Shown: positions 24,749 to 34,786 of the stretch, piece after piece
Numbering within the stretch: position 1 is the stretch's first letter
Layout of the letters: every line of letters starts with the position of its first letter
Source: Marinobacter qingdaonensis
Lineage (GTDB): Bacteria > Pseudomonadota > Gammaproteobacteria > Pseudomonadales > Oleiphilaceae
NCBI RefSeq assembly: GCF_034555935.1
Contig: NZ_JAYDCJ010000003.1
Coordinates: 1,984,001-2,048,000, forward strand
Length of the DNA: 64,000 nt
Direction: 5' to 3'
Program-made: the position numbers and the translations under genes
Notes under the pieces: model-generated
Databases searched by the model: none
What the model was told of the DNA's origin: nothing
Seen by the model: the letters and a program-made list of their open reading frames with translations, nothing else

Positions 24749-25510
24749 CTAGAGCCGAAGCGCCCCATCAACCTCAATCATCCGCCCAGACATATAGTCA
24801 TTCTCAAAAATAAACGCCACCGCCGAAGCAATCTCCGCCGGCTGCCCCATCCGCTTCAGGGGAATGCCCGCGGTCATCTTCTCCAGTGCCTCCGGCTTCA
24901 TCGACGCCGTCATCTCAGTCTCGATAAAGCCCGGTGCAATGCCCATGCAGCGAATGCCATAGCGCGCCAGCTCCTTGGCCCAGACCGGCACCAGTGCCGA
25001 CACACCGGCTTTCGCCGCCGAATAGTTGCTCTGACCCATGTTGCCGGCCCGGGAGATCGACGCGATGTTCACGATCACGCCCCGGTCACCGTTCTTGATC
25101 ATCTGGGTGGAGGCCTCGCGGCCGCACAGGAACACCCCGGTCAGGTTCACATCGATGACCGCCTGCCACTGGGCCAGCTCCATGCGCTTCTCAACCTGGC
25201 CGTCCTTAACCTTCACCATCAGCCCGTCACGCAGGATGCCGGCATTGTTCACCAGCCCGTTGAGCTGGCCGAAGTCCTCAACAATGGCCGCAAAGGTCTG
25301 TTCCACGTCTTCTTCTTTTGCCACGTTGCAGACGTAAGTCCGGGCGTCGCCACCGGCCTCTTTGCAGGCCTCGGCGGCTTCGGCCAGTTTCTCTGGCATC
25401 AGGTCGATGAGGGCGATCTTGGCGCCTCGGGCGGCAAGGTACTCGGCCATGGCGCGGCCAAGGCCCTGGCCGCCGCCGGTGATTGCGATAACGGAATCTT
25501 GAATTTTCAT
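24749..25510 (-). CDS. SDR-family 3-oxoacyl-ACP reductase-like protein (FabG type)
   Basis: 253 residues from the ATG at 25510; a GTG directly before it is the other choice. Classical short-chain dehydrogenase features: cofactor motif TGGGQGLGRAM at about 12-22, NNAGI near 88-92, Ser in ASISRAG and YSAAK catalytic Tyr/Lys near 158-162, and PGFIETEM after it. It most likely reduces a 3-oxoacyl thioester with NAD(P)H, in fatty-acid or polyhydroxyalkanoate metabolism. A short insert (KVKDGQVEKRMEL) between NNAGI and the catalytic Ser is seen in some acyl-CoA-type FabG proteins. Its 5' end faces fxsA, so the two share a short promoter region. Confidence 0.87.
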   Translation of the reverse strand: MKIQDSVIAITGGGQGLGRAMAEYLAARGAKIALIDLMPEKLAEAAEACKEAGGDARTYVCNVAKEEDVEQTFAAIVEDFGQLNGLVNNAGILRDGLMVKVKDGQVEKRMELAQWQAVIDVNLTGVFLCGREASTQMIKNGDRGVIVNIASISRAGNMGQSNYSAAKAGVSALVPVWAKELARYGIRCMGIAPGFIETEMTASMKPEALEKMTAGIPLKRMGQPAEIASAVAFIFENDYMSGRMIEVDGALRL

Positions 25511-25609
25511 CACGTGCCCAAATTGAAGTTAGTTAAATGGAAAGCGTTAGATTTAGGTCGGCGAGTATACCAGACCTTCCAAAACCCACCCTCAGGCCCC
25601 GAGGTTCTG

Positions 25610-26149
25610 ATGTCCGTATTTCTGTTTCTGTTCATTGTCATGCCGATCGCCGAGATGGCGGTGCTGATCAAAGTCGGTGGCCTGATCGGGGTGCTGAACA
25701 CCGTCGGCCTGGTGCTGCTCACCGCCGTCATCGGTGCCTGGCTGCTGCGCCAGCAGGGCCTGGCGACCCTGCTCCGGGCCAATCAGCGCCTCAACAGCGG
25801 TGAGTTGCCGGCCAAAGAGGTGGCCGAGGGATTGATCCTGGCCGTCGGCGGCGCCCTGCTGCTGACCCCGGGGTTCATTACCGACACCGTCGGTTTCCTG
25901 TGCCTGCTGCCCGGCACCCGTCACTGGCTGGCCGCCCAGGCCCTCAAGCGCATGGTGGTGTCCGGCCAGAGCCGGGGTTTTCACTTGCGTGCCGGCGGGG
26001 GCACCGGCCCCTTCGGTCAGGATCCGTTCGGTGGCGAGAACCCCTTTGGCCAGCAGCGCCCGTTTGACCGTGACGGCGCCGGCAACACCTTCGAGGGCGA
26101 GTACCGGGACGAGACCGAATCCGACCGCGATCGCATCGAAAAAAAGTGA
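25610..26149 (+). CDS. fxsA: FxsA-family membrane protein
   Basis: 179 residues from the ATG at 25610, preceded by GAGG at 5 bases; an earlier in-frame start would add unrelated residues. It begins SVFLFLFIVMPIAEMAVLIK and has about three or four membrane helices, with the family motif GLILAVGGALLLTPGFITDT. The C-terminal tail is Gly/Phe/Arg/Glu-rich and polar, as is usual. E. coli FxsA overexpression lessens F-plasmid exclusion of phage T7; the general role is unclear. Placement just before groESL is conserved in many gammaproteobacteria. Confidence 0.93.
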   Translation: MSVFLFLFIVMPIAEMAVLIKVGGLIGVLNTVGLVLLTAVIGAWLLRQQGLATLLRANQRLNSGELPAKEVAEGLILAVGGALLLTPGFITDTVGFLCLLPGTRHWLAAQALKRMVVSGQSRGFHLRAGGGTGPFGQDPFGGENPFGQQRPFDRDGAGNTFEGEYRDETESDRDRIEKK

Positions 26150-26169
26150 AAAAAAGTTGCACCGGGGGT

Positions 26170-26197
26170 GTTGAAAACACCTACGCCAACCCCACAT
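26170..26197 (+). promoter_or_regulatory. Sigma-32 heat-shock promoter of groESL
   Basis: GTTGAAA (26170-26176), a 13-base spacer, then CCCCACAT (26190-26197), against the RpoH consensus CTTGAAA-N11/16-CCCCATNT. It lies about 150 bases before groES. Confidence 0.75.
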
Positions 26198-26348
26198 AAG
26201 TTCCACAAGTTCGCCGCAGGCTGATAACGGCTGGAAAACAGCAGGTTAGGCAGCCGGGCAATCGGGTTGGGCACTGTTATGCAGGTCCGGCCTTTTTAAA
26301 CAGCAAATGTCATTGCCACATTAATCTGACTATTGGAGAAACCGAGCA

Positions 26349-26636
26349 ATGAAGATTCGTCCGCTCCACGATCGTGTTGTCGTGCGCCGTAAGGAAGAAG
26401 AAGAGAAAACTGCAGGCGGCATCGTGCTGCCGGGTAACGCCAAAGAGAAGCCTTCCCAGGGCGAAGTGGTTGCCGTGGGCAACGGTCGCATCCTGGACAA
26501 CGGCGAAACCCGTGCACTGGCGGTCAAGGTGGGTGACACCGTGGTCTTTGGCCAGTACGCCGGCAACACTGTCAAAGTTGACGGTGAAGAGCTGCTCATC
26601 ATGAGCGAGAACGACATTTACGGCGTGCTTGAGTGA
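26349..26636 (+). CDS. groES: Co-chaperonin GroES (Cpn10)
   Basis: 95 residues, standard length. Starts [20 protein letters not shown], mobile loop [20 protein letters not shown], and ends with [16 protein letters not shown]. The heptamer caps the GroEL ring and closes the folding chamber. A sigma-32 promoter lies upstream, and groEL follows after 78 bases in one operon. Confidence 0.98.
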   Translation: MKIRPLHDRVVVRRKEEEEKTAGGIVLPGNAKEKPSQGEVVAVGNGRILDNGETRALAVKVGDTVVFGQYAGNTVKVDGEELLIMSENDIYGVLE

Positions 26637-26696
26637 TCGCTGAGGCGATAGGCACCAAACCTCATTAATCCGATTGATTCAACGAATTCGGTTTAA

Positions 26697-28367
<1,671 letters not shown>

Positions 28368-28422
28368 TGCCGGCCTGATCCCGGTCACGCTCCCCTCGGG
28401 GAGCGTCGCCCGATCAACCCTG

Positions 28423-28467
28423 AAAACCCCGCATCGGTGCGAACCGTTGCGGGGTTTTTGTTTTTTC
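28423..28467 (+). terminator. Rho-independent terminator of groESL
   Basis: AAAACCCCGCA (28423-28433) pairs with TGCGGGGTTTT (28448-28458), with inner CGGT/ACCG pairing, followed by a long T-rich run. A second small hairpin, ACGCTCCCC/GGGGAGCGT, lies just before it. Confidence 0.9.
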
Positions 28468-28530
28468 TCATGAAGTTGGCTCAGGCCTTTGCTAGACTCG
28501 GCTACCGGTCAATTGTCTGTGTGTAGCCGA

Positions 28531-29322
28531 ATGAACGACGCCACCCCCAAACCTTTTCTCCGCCCCGGCAAGCTGATTCTGCTGACGCTGTTGGCGCTGG
28601 TGGTCTACGCCATCACGCTGCTGGTGTGGATTCCGGCGGGCTGGGTCTGGCAGCAGGTGGCCCCCCGCGTCTCCCTGCCGCAACAGTTGGAAGTCCGTCA
28701 GGTCTCCGGTCGGCTCTGGGACGGGGCTGCCGGCCTGGTGGTGGCGGGCTATCCGATTCGTGTGGACTGGCAGCTGGGCTGGCCGTCGCTGACCGGCCTG
28801 TCATTGCCGCTGGATCTGAACGTCGCCACTGCCCAGTCGCGCATTAATGGCAAGCTCAAGCTCAGCTGGCCGCAAAAGGCGGAGGTGAGCGCTACCGGCC
28901 AGATCGTCGTCAGTGAATTTGAGGAGCTGATCCGGCGCAGCGGTGGCGCCATGATCGAAGGCAATGTCACCATCGACCGCCTGAACCTGGTCTGGGAAGA
29001 CAACCGCGTCACTCTCGCTGAGGGGCTTGGCCGCTGGGCCGGTGGCCAGGTCACCTGGCCCATGGGCAACCAGACCGGTCAGGCCCGTTTTCCGGCCATG
29101 CGTGCGGATCTGGATACCACGCAGGGCGGCATCGCGCTGGCCATCTCCGAACAGGGGGGCAGTGGGCCGGCCGCGGAGGCCAGCATCCTCTGGTCGGGTA
29201 TGATGGAGCTTCGGGTGTTCAAACGCATGGTCGATCTGGCCGGTCAACCCTGGTCCGATTCGGCCAGCCCCGGCGATGTGATCTTCCGGGTCAGGCAGCC
29301 ACTGCTGCCGGGAGCGCGATAA
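28531..29322 (+). CDS. gspN: Type II secretion system protein N
   Basis: 263 residues from the ATG at 28531. One N-terminal membrane helix (about 12-37) is followed by a periplasmic part with the family segment LEVRQVSGRLWDGAAGLVVA, and later LNLVWEDNRVTLAEGLGRWA. GspN is an accessory inner-membrane component of the type II secretion machine. The downstream gspC starts one base after its stop, so gspN-C-D form an operon. The ribosome binding site is weak. Confidence 0.88.
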   Translation: MNDATPKPFLRPGKLILLTLLALVVYAITLLVWIPAGWVWQQVAPRVSLPQQLEVRQVSGRLWDGAAGLVVAGYPIRVDWQLGWPSLTGLSLPLDLNVATAQSRINGKLKLSWPQKAEVSATGQIVVSEFEELIRRSGGAMIEGNVTIDRLNLVWEDNRVTLAEGLGRWAGGQVTWPMGNQTGQARFPAMRADLDTTQGGIALAISEQGGSGPAAEASILWSGMMELRVFKRMVDLAGQPWSDSASPGDVIFRVRQPLLPGAR

Positions 29323-29323
29323 C

Positions 29324-30178
29324 ATGAAGGCTCCGAACGTGCAGACACAGCATCGACTGTCCCGGGTCCTGGCCAACCTGCTGCTGATCGGCCTGGTGAT
29401 TTACCTCGGCATCGTGCTGGCCCAGCTGACCTGGCTGCTGGCCTGGGACGAGCGCCCGGTGCCCGAGGCGCCGGCAGCCGCCAGTACCAGTCTGGGGGCC
29501 TCCGGAGGCGGCCTGTCATTTCCAATGGCCAGTTTCGAATTCTTTGGTCGGCCTGCGGAGTCGTCCGGCGTGGCCGAGGTGGTCAAGCGCTCGGCCCCGG
29601 AAACCGGCCTGCGGCTACGGCTGGAGGGCGTCCTGGTAGGACAGCGCCCCGAGGACTCCGGTGCTATAGTTGCAGGAAGCAACGGTGAAACGGCGTACTA
29701 CCGAGTCGGCGACATGTTGCCCGGCAATGCCGAGTTGGCGGAAGTCGAGGCGTCCCGCATCCTGATTCGTCGCGGTGGCCGTTATGAATCCCTGACCTTT
29801 GAGGAGTCCGAGTCCGAAGGCCTGGTTGCAGAAGCCCCGGAACAGCCGGCAGAATCGTCGCCGGACGCCTTCCTTGAGGACGCCCGGTCGCAGCTGGACG
29901 CGCAGGGCGCGGCAGCGCTCAACGCCTACGGGCTGAGTCCGGTGGAGGACGGGGCAGCGTCGGGCTACGTGTACGACGGCTCCAACGCCATGCTGAACGC
30001 CGTGAACCTGCAGGCCGGCGATGTGATTACCGCCATCAACGGACAGCGTCTGGGCGACATAGAACAGGATAAATCCCTGCTTGAGAGTTGGCGCGGCCAG
30101 CCTCAGGTGGACATAGAAATCGAACGTGATGGATCCATCCTCACCATAAGTTACGCCATACCCGAGCAGTGGCGCTGA
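29324..30178 (+). CDS. gspC: Type II secretion system protein C
   Basis: 284 residues. One membrane helix at about 15-40, a Pro/Ala-rich stretch, the homology region (about 70-155, with FEFFGR and GLRLRLEGVLVGQRPEDSGA and YRVGDMLPGNAELAEV), and a C-terminal PDZ-like domain (about 205-284, with YGLSPVEDGAASGYVYD and NLQAGDVITAINGQRL). GspC links the inner-membrane platform to the GspD secretin and helps choose substrates. Second in gspN-C-D. Confidence 0.93.
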   Translation: MKAPNVQTQHRLSRVLANLLLIGLVIYLGIVLAQLTWLLAWDERPVPEAPAAASTSLGASGGGLSFPMASFEFFGRPAESSGVAEVVKRSAPETGLRLRLEGVLVGQRPEDSGAIVAGSNGETAYYRVGDMLPGNAELAEVEASRILIRRGGRYESLTFEESESEGLVAEAPEQPAESSPDAFLEDARSQLDAQGAAALNAYGLSPVEDGAASGYVYDGSNAMLNAVNLQAGDVITAINGQRLGDIEQDKSLLESWRGQPQVDIEIERDGSILTISYAIPEQWR

Positions 30179-30210
30179 TCGGGTTCATCGAAACAGGACG
30201 AAATCGCCGC

Positions 30211-32178
30211 ATGTACAACCATAAGACCAACCTGCTGCGGGCCCTGGCCCTGCTGATCCTCCTGCCACTGATGTCCCTGGCCCACGCCCAGGAAGAAACC
30301 TGGCGCCTGAACCTGAAAGATGCCGACATCCGGGCTTTCGTGACCCAGATCGCCGACATCACCGGCTACAGCTTTGTGGTGGATCCCCGGGTCAAGGGCA
30401 AGGTGACGGTGCTGTCCAGCGCCCCGATGAACAAGAACGAGATTTACGATCTGTTTCTGGCGGTGTTGAACGTCCACGGATTCACCGCCATTCCCGGAGA
30501 GGAAGTGATCAAGGTGGTTCAGCAGGTTGATGCCAAGCAGTCGGCCGAATCCATGTCGCGCTTTGAAGAAATTCCCTCGGAACAGCTGATTACCCGGGTC
30601 ATCCAGATCAACAACGCCAACGCCCTGGAGCTGGTGCCGATCCTGCGTCCGCTGGTTGCCAAGTACGGTCACCTGGCCGGTGTCGCCGCCGCCAACGCCC
30701 TGATCGTGAGTGACCATTCCTCCAACATCCAGCGCATTGAGCAGATCGTGCGCGAGCTGGACAGCCCCTCCAAGTACGAAGTCGAAGTCATCCAGTTGAA
30801 AGAAGCCTGGGTGGGCGACATGGTGACCCTGCTGCAGGAGCTGGCCCCGGATGAGCTGGCCAAGAACGGCGGCGAGAATGTCGCACGCAAATACAGCGTC
30901 ACCGCCGACGAGCGCAGCAACCGCCTGATCCTTCGTGGGGATGAGAGCTTCCGGGAGAAGATGCGGGGCCTGATCCGGCAACTGGATCAGCCGTCCGCCA
31001 CCGGCGGTACCACCAAGGTGCTGCGACTGAAACACGCCGACGCCAAGAGCCTGGCTGAAATCCTGAAAGGGGTCATGGGCGAGCTGGTCAAGGAATCCTC
31101 AGGTGGCTCCAACGGCGCCTCCACCAGCAAGCCCAGCAGCACCTTTGCGGTGTTTGCGGACGAGGGTCTGAACGCGCTGGTGGTGCGCGGCGAGCCATCG
31201 CTGATGCAGGAAGCCGAACAGATCGTGTCCCATCTGGATGTGCGTCGGGCCCAGGTGCTGATCGAAGCCGCGATTGTCGAGATCAGTGACGACCTGGGTC
31301 AGGACCTGGGTGTGCAGTTTGCCGTCGGCGACCAGTCCGGCAATTCCACCCCCATTGCCGGTACCAACTTTGGTAACGTCGGCCGGAGCCTGAGCGAAGT
31401 CATCAACGCCATCGTCACCGACTCACCGATCGGGCCGGCCGCCGGCGGCCTGACCATCGGGGCCGGGGAAGACAACGAGGATGGCCTGACCTGGGGCATT
31501 CTGCTGCAGGCGCTGTCGACCTCGGCCGCGGCCAACCTGCTGTCGACACCGAGCATCATCACTCTGGACAACCAGGAGTCGGAGATCATCGTCGGCCAGA
31601 ACGTCCCCTTCCGTACCGGTCAGTCCACGGTCACCGGTGACGGCACCACCAACCCCTTTACCACCATTGAGCGTCGTGACATCGGCCTGACCCTGAAAGT
31701 CACGCCCACCATCAGTGCCGACAGCCTGGTCCGGCTGGTGGTGGAGCAGACCACCGAGAACGTGGCCGACAGCATCGAGAACGCCTCGGACATCGTGACC
31801 AACAAGCGGGAGATCAAGACCACCGTACTGGCCGATGACGGCGAAACCATTGTCCTGGGTGGCCTGATCCGGGATGACTACCAGATCAACCGCAGCAAGG
31901 TGCCCCTGTTGGGTGACATCCCGTTCCTGGGCCGGCTGTTCTCGTCGGAGTCGGAGCGCCGGGTCAAGCGCAACCTGCTGGTGTTCCTGCGCCCAACCAT
32001 CATGCTGGGCAAGTCCGAGGCGATCGCGGTCACCGACGACAAGTTCCACGAGCTGTGGGAAGTGAACCTCAACATCCGGGAGAAGCTGGATCTGCCCCGG
32101 CCGGAAGCCGACCCGGACATCGAAATCCTGTTCGACGGCCGACGGCGCGAGCGCCTGGGCAATCCTGAGGTCCAGTAA
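30211..32178 (+). CDS. gspD: Type II secretion system secretin GspD
   Basis: 655 residues from the ATG at 30211, which gives a good signal peptide (LLRALALLILLPLMSLAHAQ); an open stretch before it overlaps gspC. N0-N3 domains occupy about 25-330 (NLKDADIRAFVTQIADITGY, VSDHSSNIQRIEQIVRELD). The secretin domain follows at about 360-610, with VLIEAAIVEISDDLGQDLGV, NLLSTPSIITLDNQESEIIV, and VPLLGDIPFLGRLFSS. It forms the outer-membrane pore for exoproteins. No gspE-M follow, so the rest of the system must be elsewhere. Confidence 0.95.
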   Translation: MYNHKTNLLRALALLILLPLMSLAHAQEETWRLNLKDADIRAFVTQIADITGYSFVVDPRVKGKVTVLSSAPMNKNEIYDLFLAVLNVHGFTAIPGEEVIKVVQQVDAKQSAESMSRFEEIPSEQLITRVIQINNANALELVPILRPLVAKYGHLAGVAAANALIVSDHSSNIQRIEQIVRELDSPSKYEVEVIQLKEAWVGDMVTLLQELAPDELAKNGGENVARKYSVTADERSNRLILRGDESFREKMRGLIRQLDQPSATGGTTKVLRLKHADAKSLAEILKGVMGELVKESSGGSNGASTSKPSSTFAVFADEGLNALVVRGEPSLMQEAEQIVSHLDVRRAQVLIEAAIVEISDDLGQDLGVQFAVGDQSGNSTPIAGTNFGNVGRSLSEVINAIVTDSPIGPAAGGLTIGAGEDNEDGLTWGILLQALSTSAAANLLSTPSIITLDNQESEIIVGQNVPFRTGQSTVTGDGTTNPFTTIERRDIGLTLKVTPTISADSLVRLVVEQTTENVADSIENASDIVTNKREIKTTVLADDGETIVLGGLIRDDYQINRSKVPLLGDIPFLGRLFSSESERRVKRNLLVFLRPTIMLGKSEAIAVTDDKFHELWEVNLNIREKLDLPRPEADPDIEILFDGRRRERLGNPEVQ

Positions 32179-32181
32179 GGA

Positions 32182-34164
32182 TTAGCCCAGGGGCGGCATG
32201 GGGCAGTCCATCTGGTCTGCCACCAGCCGCATCAGTTCGTACTCCCGGACATCGACCTTGCCATCGTGACTGATGCAATGGCCGCAGGCGTCGATCACCG
32301 CGGGCTTCAGCAGAGGTGAAAGTCCATTCAGGGTGGTCAGGGCCTCCCGCAGCTGGCGCATGGTCACCTTCTCCAGCACCGGCTGTTCCGAGCCCGGGAC
32401 AAAGCCGGCGATGGCCTCCCGATACAGCACTTCAGCCTCAGCACCACCCGCCGTGCCCGCCCGGGCAAACAGGCTCACCAGTTTTTGGATCGCCGGCAAC
32501 ACCGGCCGGTACTTGCGGTAGCGGACCGGAATCTCACGACTGGCACCCGCGCCCAGGTGGCGTGACAGGAAGCTGGTCAATGCCAGCTCAAACAGGGTGA
32601 CCCGGTTGTCGGCCGCCACCAGCTTCTGCACGTTGGTGATCAGCGCCTCACGCTCCTCCGGATCCAGTTTGCGCAGGGCCGGCATGGCCAACTCCAGGGC
32701 CGGGAATCGGACACCGTCTCCAATGGCTTTCAGGGTGGGGATCAGCTTCTCCAGCAGCTCGGTCTGCGCCCCCAGCAACGGGTGGGCAGGGACGAGCGCA
32801 AGGCGCTCGTGCTGCTGTGCCTTCGACAGGTCGTCGATCAACAGCGCGTAGCACAGCTGGACCGCTCCGGCGCGGGTGTACAGCAGGTTGCGGAAGGTGG
32901 CCGGCAGGCGCTGCAGAAACCGCACCGCGAAGTCCTCACCCTGCTCCGTCACCGTGCCCACCCGCTCGGACAGCCGTTGGCCCGGTGCCGGAGCGGCGGC
33001 CGCTTGGGCGGCCAGGGGCGAGGTGTTGGTGGTGCGAACCGGGCCGTACACGTCCTGGGCCAGGTCGGCAAACCCGGAAGCCTGGGCCGGTCCGGGTTGG
33101 GCGAAGGCGCGCAGGTCGGCGCTGGACTCGGTGTCCCTGAAACGGCTGCGCAGCCTGGCCAACAGGCCCGGCTGGATGCTGTTGATGCGCTCGTCGATGG
33201 GCGGGTGCGAGCCGAGCAGGGCGGCGAACTTCATGCGCGCGCTTTCGCCAAAGCACATGTGGTTCATGTCGCTGGCGTGGCTGGTGGTGTCCAGGTAGCC
33301 GCCCTTGAGGCCGATCTTGAACAGGGCACCGCCGATGCCCTCGGGATTGCGGGTGAACTGCACCGAGGAGGCGTCGGCCAGTCGTTCCCGCTCCCGGGAC
33401 ACCGCCGCCTGGATCAGGCGCCCGAAAAACACCCCGACGTAGCCGATCACCAGCAGCGCCAGGCCCACCAGTCCGAAGGCAATCTGGCCGCGGCTGTCGT
33501 CGGAAGAGCGGGAGCTGCGATGGCCACTGTAGAATGCGGCGCGTACCAGAAAGCTGCCAATCTGACCGATCAGCAGGATGCCGGCGAGCAGGGCGATGAG
33601 TCGGACGTTCAGCCGCATGTCGCCGTTGAAGATGTGGCTGTACTCGTGCCCGATCACCCCCTGCAGTTCGTCCCGGGTGAGCTGGGTCAGGGCGCCGTGG
33701 GTGACCACCAGCACGGCTTCGCCCGGGGTGTAGCCGGCCACGAAGGCGTTGATGCCGGTCTCCCGGTCCATGACGTACAGGTCGGGCACCGGGACGCCGC
33801 TGGCGATCGCCATTTCCTCGACGATGTTGCGCAGCATGCGCTCGTCGGTGTCGCGGGTGTCGGGATCGATGGGGCGGGCGCCGACCATTTTGGCCACGCG
33901 CTCGCCGCCACCGGCCAGGTCGACCCAGCGAACCAGGGAGCCAGTGCCAATCAGCGCTACCACCGACGCGGCGGTCAGCAGGCCGTGGGTCGACAGCAGC
34001 CAGTCCGTGAAAGCCAGGCTGGAGGTTTCACTGCGGGTGACGAAATAACCGACGAGGCTGACGGCGAGGGTGATCAGCACCACCGCCGACAGGAACAGCA
34101 GCACCAGCACGCTGGTGTTGCGCCGGGCGCTGGCCTGGCGCTGGAAAAAACCGGGATGAGCCAT
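32182..34164 (-). CDS. M48-family membrane metallopeptidase with long C-terminal region
   Basis: 660 residues. Two N-terminal membrane helices (about 18-42 and 60-80) are followed by the M48 peptidase domain: NAFVAGYTPGEAVLVVTHGA, zinc motif HEYSH at 173-177, the third ligand region RERERLADASSVQFTRNPEG, and two more helices between. The C-terminal half (about 370-660) is soluble and helical with no peptidase motif; its end has a DGKVDVREYELMRLVAD segment reminiscent of TerB-like helices. It resembles HtpX-type quality-control proteases but is about twice as long. LemA lies 11 bases upstream in the same operon, a common pairing. Confidence 0.87.
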   Translation of the reverse strand: MAHPGFFQRQASARRNTSVLVLLFLSAVVLITLAVSLVGYFVTRSETSSLAFTDWLLSTHGLLTAASVVALIGTGSLVRWVDLAGGGERVAKMVGARPIDPDTRDTDERMLRNIVEEMAIASGVPVPDLYVMDRETGINAFVAGYTPGEAVLVVTHGALTQLTRDELQGVIGHEYSHIFNGDMRLNVRLIALLAGILLIGQIGSFLVRAAFYSGHRSSRSSDDSRGQIAFGLVGLALLVIGYVGVFFGRLIQAAVSRERERLADASSVQFTRNPEGIGGALFKIGLKGGYLDTTSHASDMNHMCFGESARMKFAALLGSHPPIDERINSIQPGLLARLRSRFRDTESSADLRAFAQPGPAQASGFADLAQDVYGPVRTTNTSPLAAQAAAAPAPGQRLSERVGTVTEQGEDFAVRFLQRLPATFRNLLYTRAGAVQLCYALLIDDLSKAQQHERLALVPAHPLLGAQTELLEKLIPTLKAIGDGVRFPALELAMPALRKLDPEEREALITNVQKLVAADNRVTLFELALTSFLSRHLGAGASREIPVRYRKYRPVLPAIQKLVSLFARAGTAGGAEAEVLYREAIAGFVPGSEQPVLEKVTMRQLREALTTLNGLSPLLKPAVIDACGHCISHDGKVDVREYELMRLVADQMDCPMPPLG

Positions 34165-34175
34165 CGGTCAGCGGG

Positions 34176-34763
34176 TCAGAAGGCGACTTTCGGCGCCTGA
34201 CGGGCTTCCGGGGACTCCAGTTCCAGCTGTGCGGTTTCTTTGAACGCGAACATGCCGGCGATGATGTTGTTGGGGAACTGCTCGCGGAAGATGTTGTAGC
34301 CCATGACACCGTCGTTGTAGGCCTGGCGGGCGAAGGCAACCCGGTTCTCGGTGCTGGACAGCTCTTCCATCAACTGCTGGATGGTTTCGTTGGCCTTCAG
34401 CTCGGGGTAATTCTCGGCCACGGCGTAGAAGTTGGCCAGGGCCTTGGTCAGCAGGTTTTCGGCGCTGCCCAGGCGCTGGATCTTGGTGCCGTCACCGGGA
34501 TCCCGCGCTGCGTCCTTCTGGGCGCTGACGGCATTGTTACGGGCCTCCATGACTTGGGTCAGGGTCGATTTCTCATGGTCGAGGTAGGCCTTGGCCGACT
34601 CCACCAGGTTGGGAATCAGGTCATGCCGGCGCTGCAATTGCACGTCGATCTGGGCAAAGCCATTCTTGAACTGGTTCCTCAGAGACACCAGCTGGTTGTA
34701 GATGTACACCAGGTAAAGCACAACAGCGCCGATCACGATCAGGCCAATGACGGTAGTTCCCAT
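34176..34763 (-). CDS. lemA: LemA-family protein
   Basis: 195 residues. An N-terminal membrane helix (about 3-22) is followed by the coiled LemA domain: YNQLVSLRNQFKNGFAQIDV, QLQRRHDLIPNLVESAKAYL, then ENYPELKANETIQQLMEELS and FNIFRE-like end elements. LemA proteins are anchored with the bulk of the chain outside or in the cytoplasm; the biochemical role is unknown. The gene is first in a two-gene operon with the M48 peptidase, a frequent partner. Confidence 0.94.
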   Translation of the reverse strand: MGTTVIGLIVIGAVVLYLVYIYNQLVSLRNQFKNGFAQIDVQLQRRHDLIPNLVESAKAYLDHEKSTLTQVMEARNNAVSAQKDAARDPGDGTKIQRLGSAENLLTKALANFYAVAENYPELKANETIQQLMEELSSTENRVAFARQAYNDGVMGYNIFREQFPNNIIAGMFAFKETAQLELESPEARQAPKVAF

Positions 34764-34786
34764 GCCAACTCCTTCGGGGATTCAAA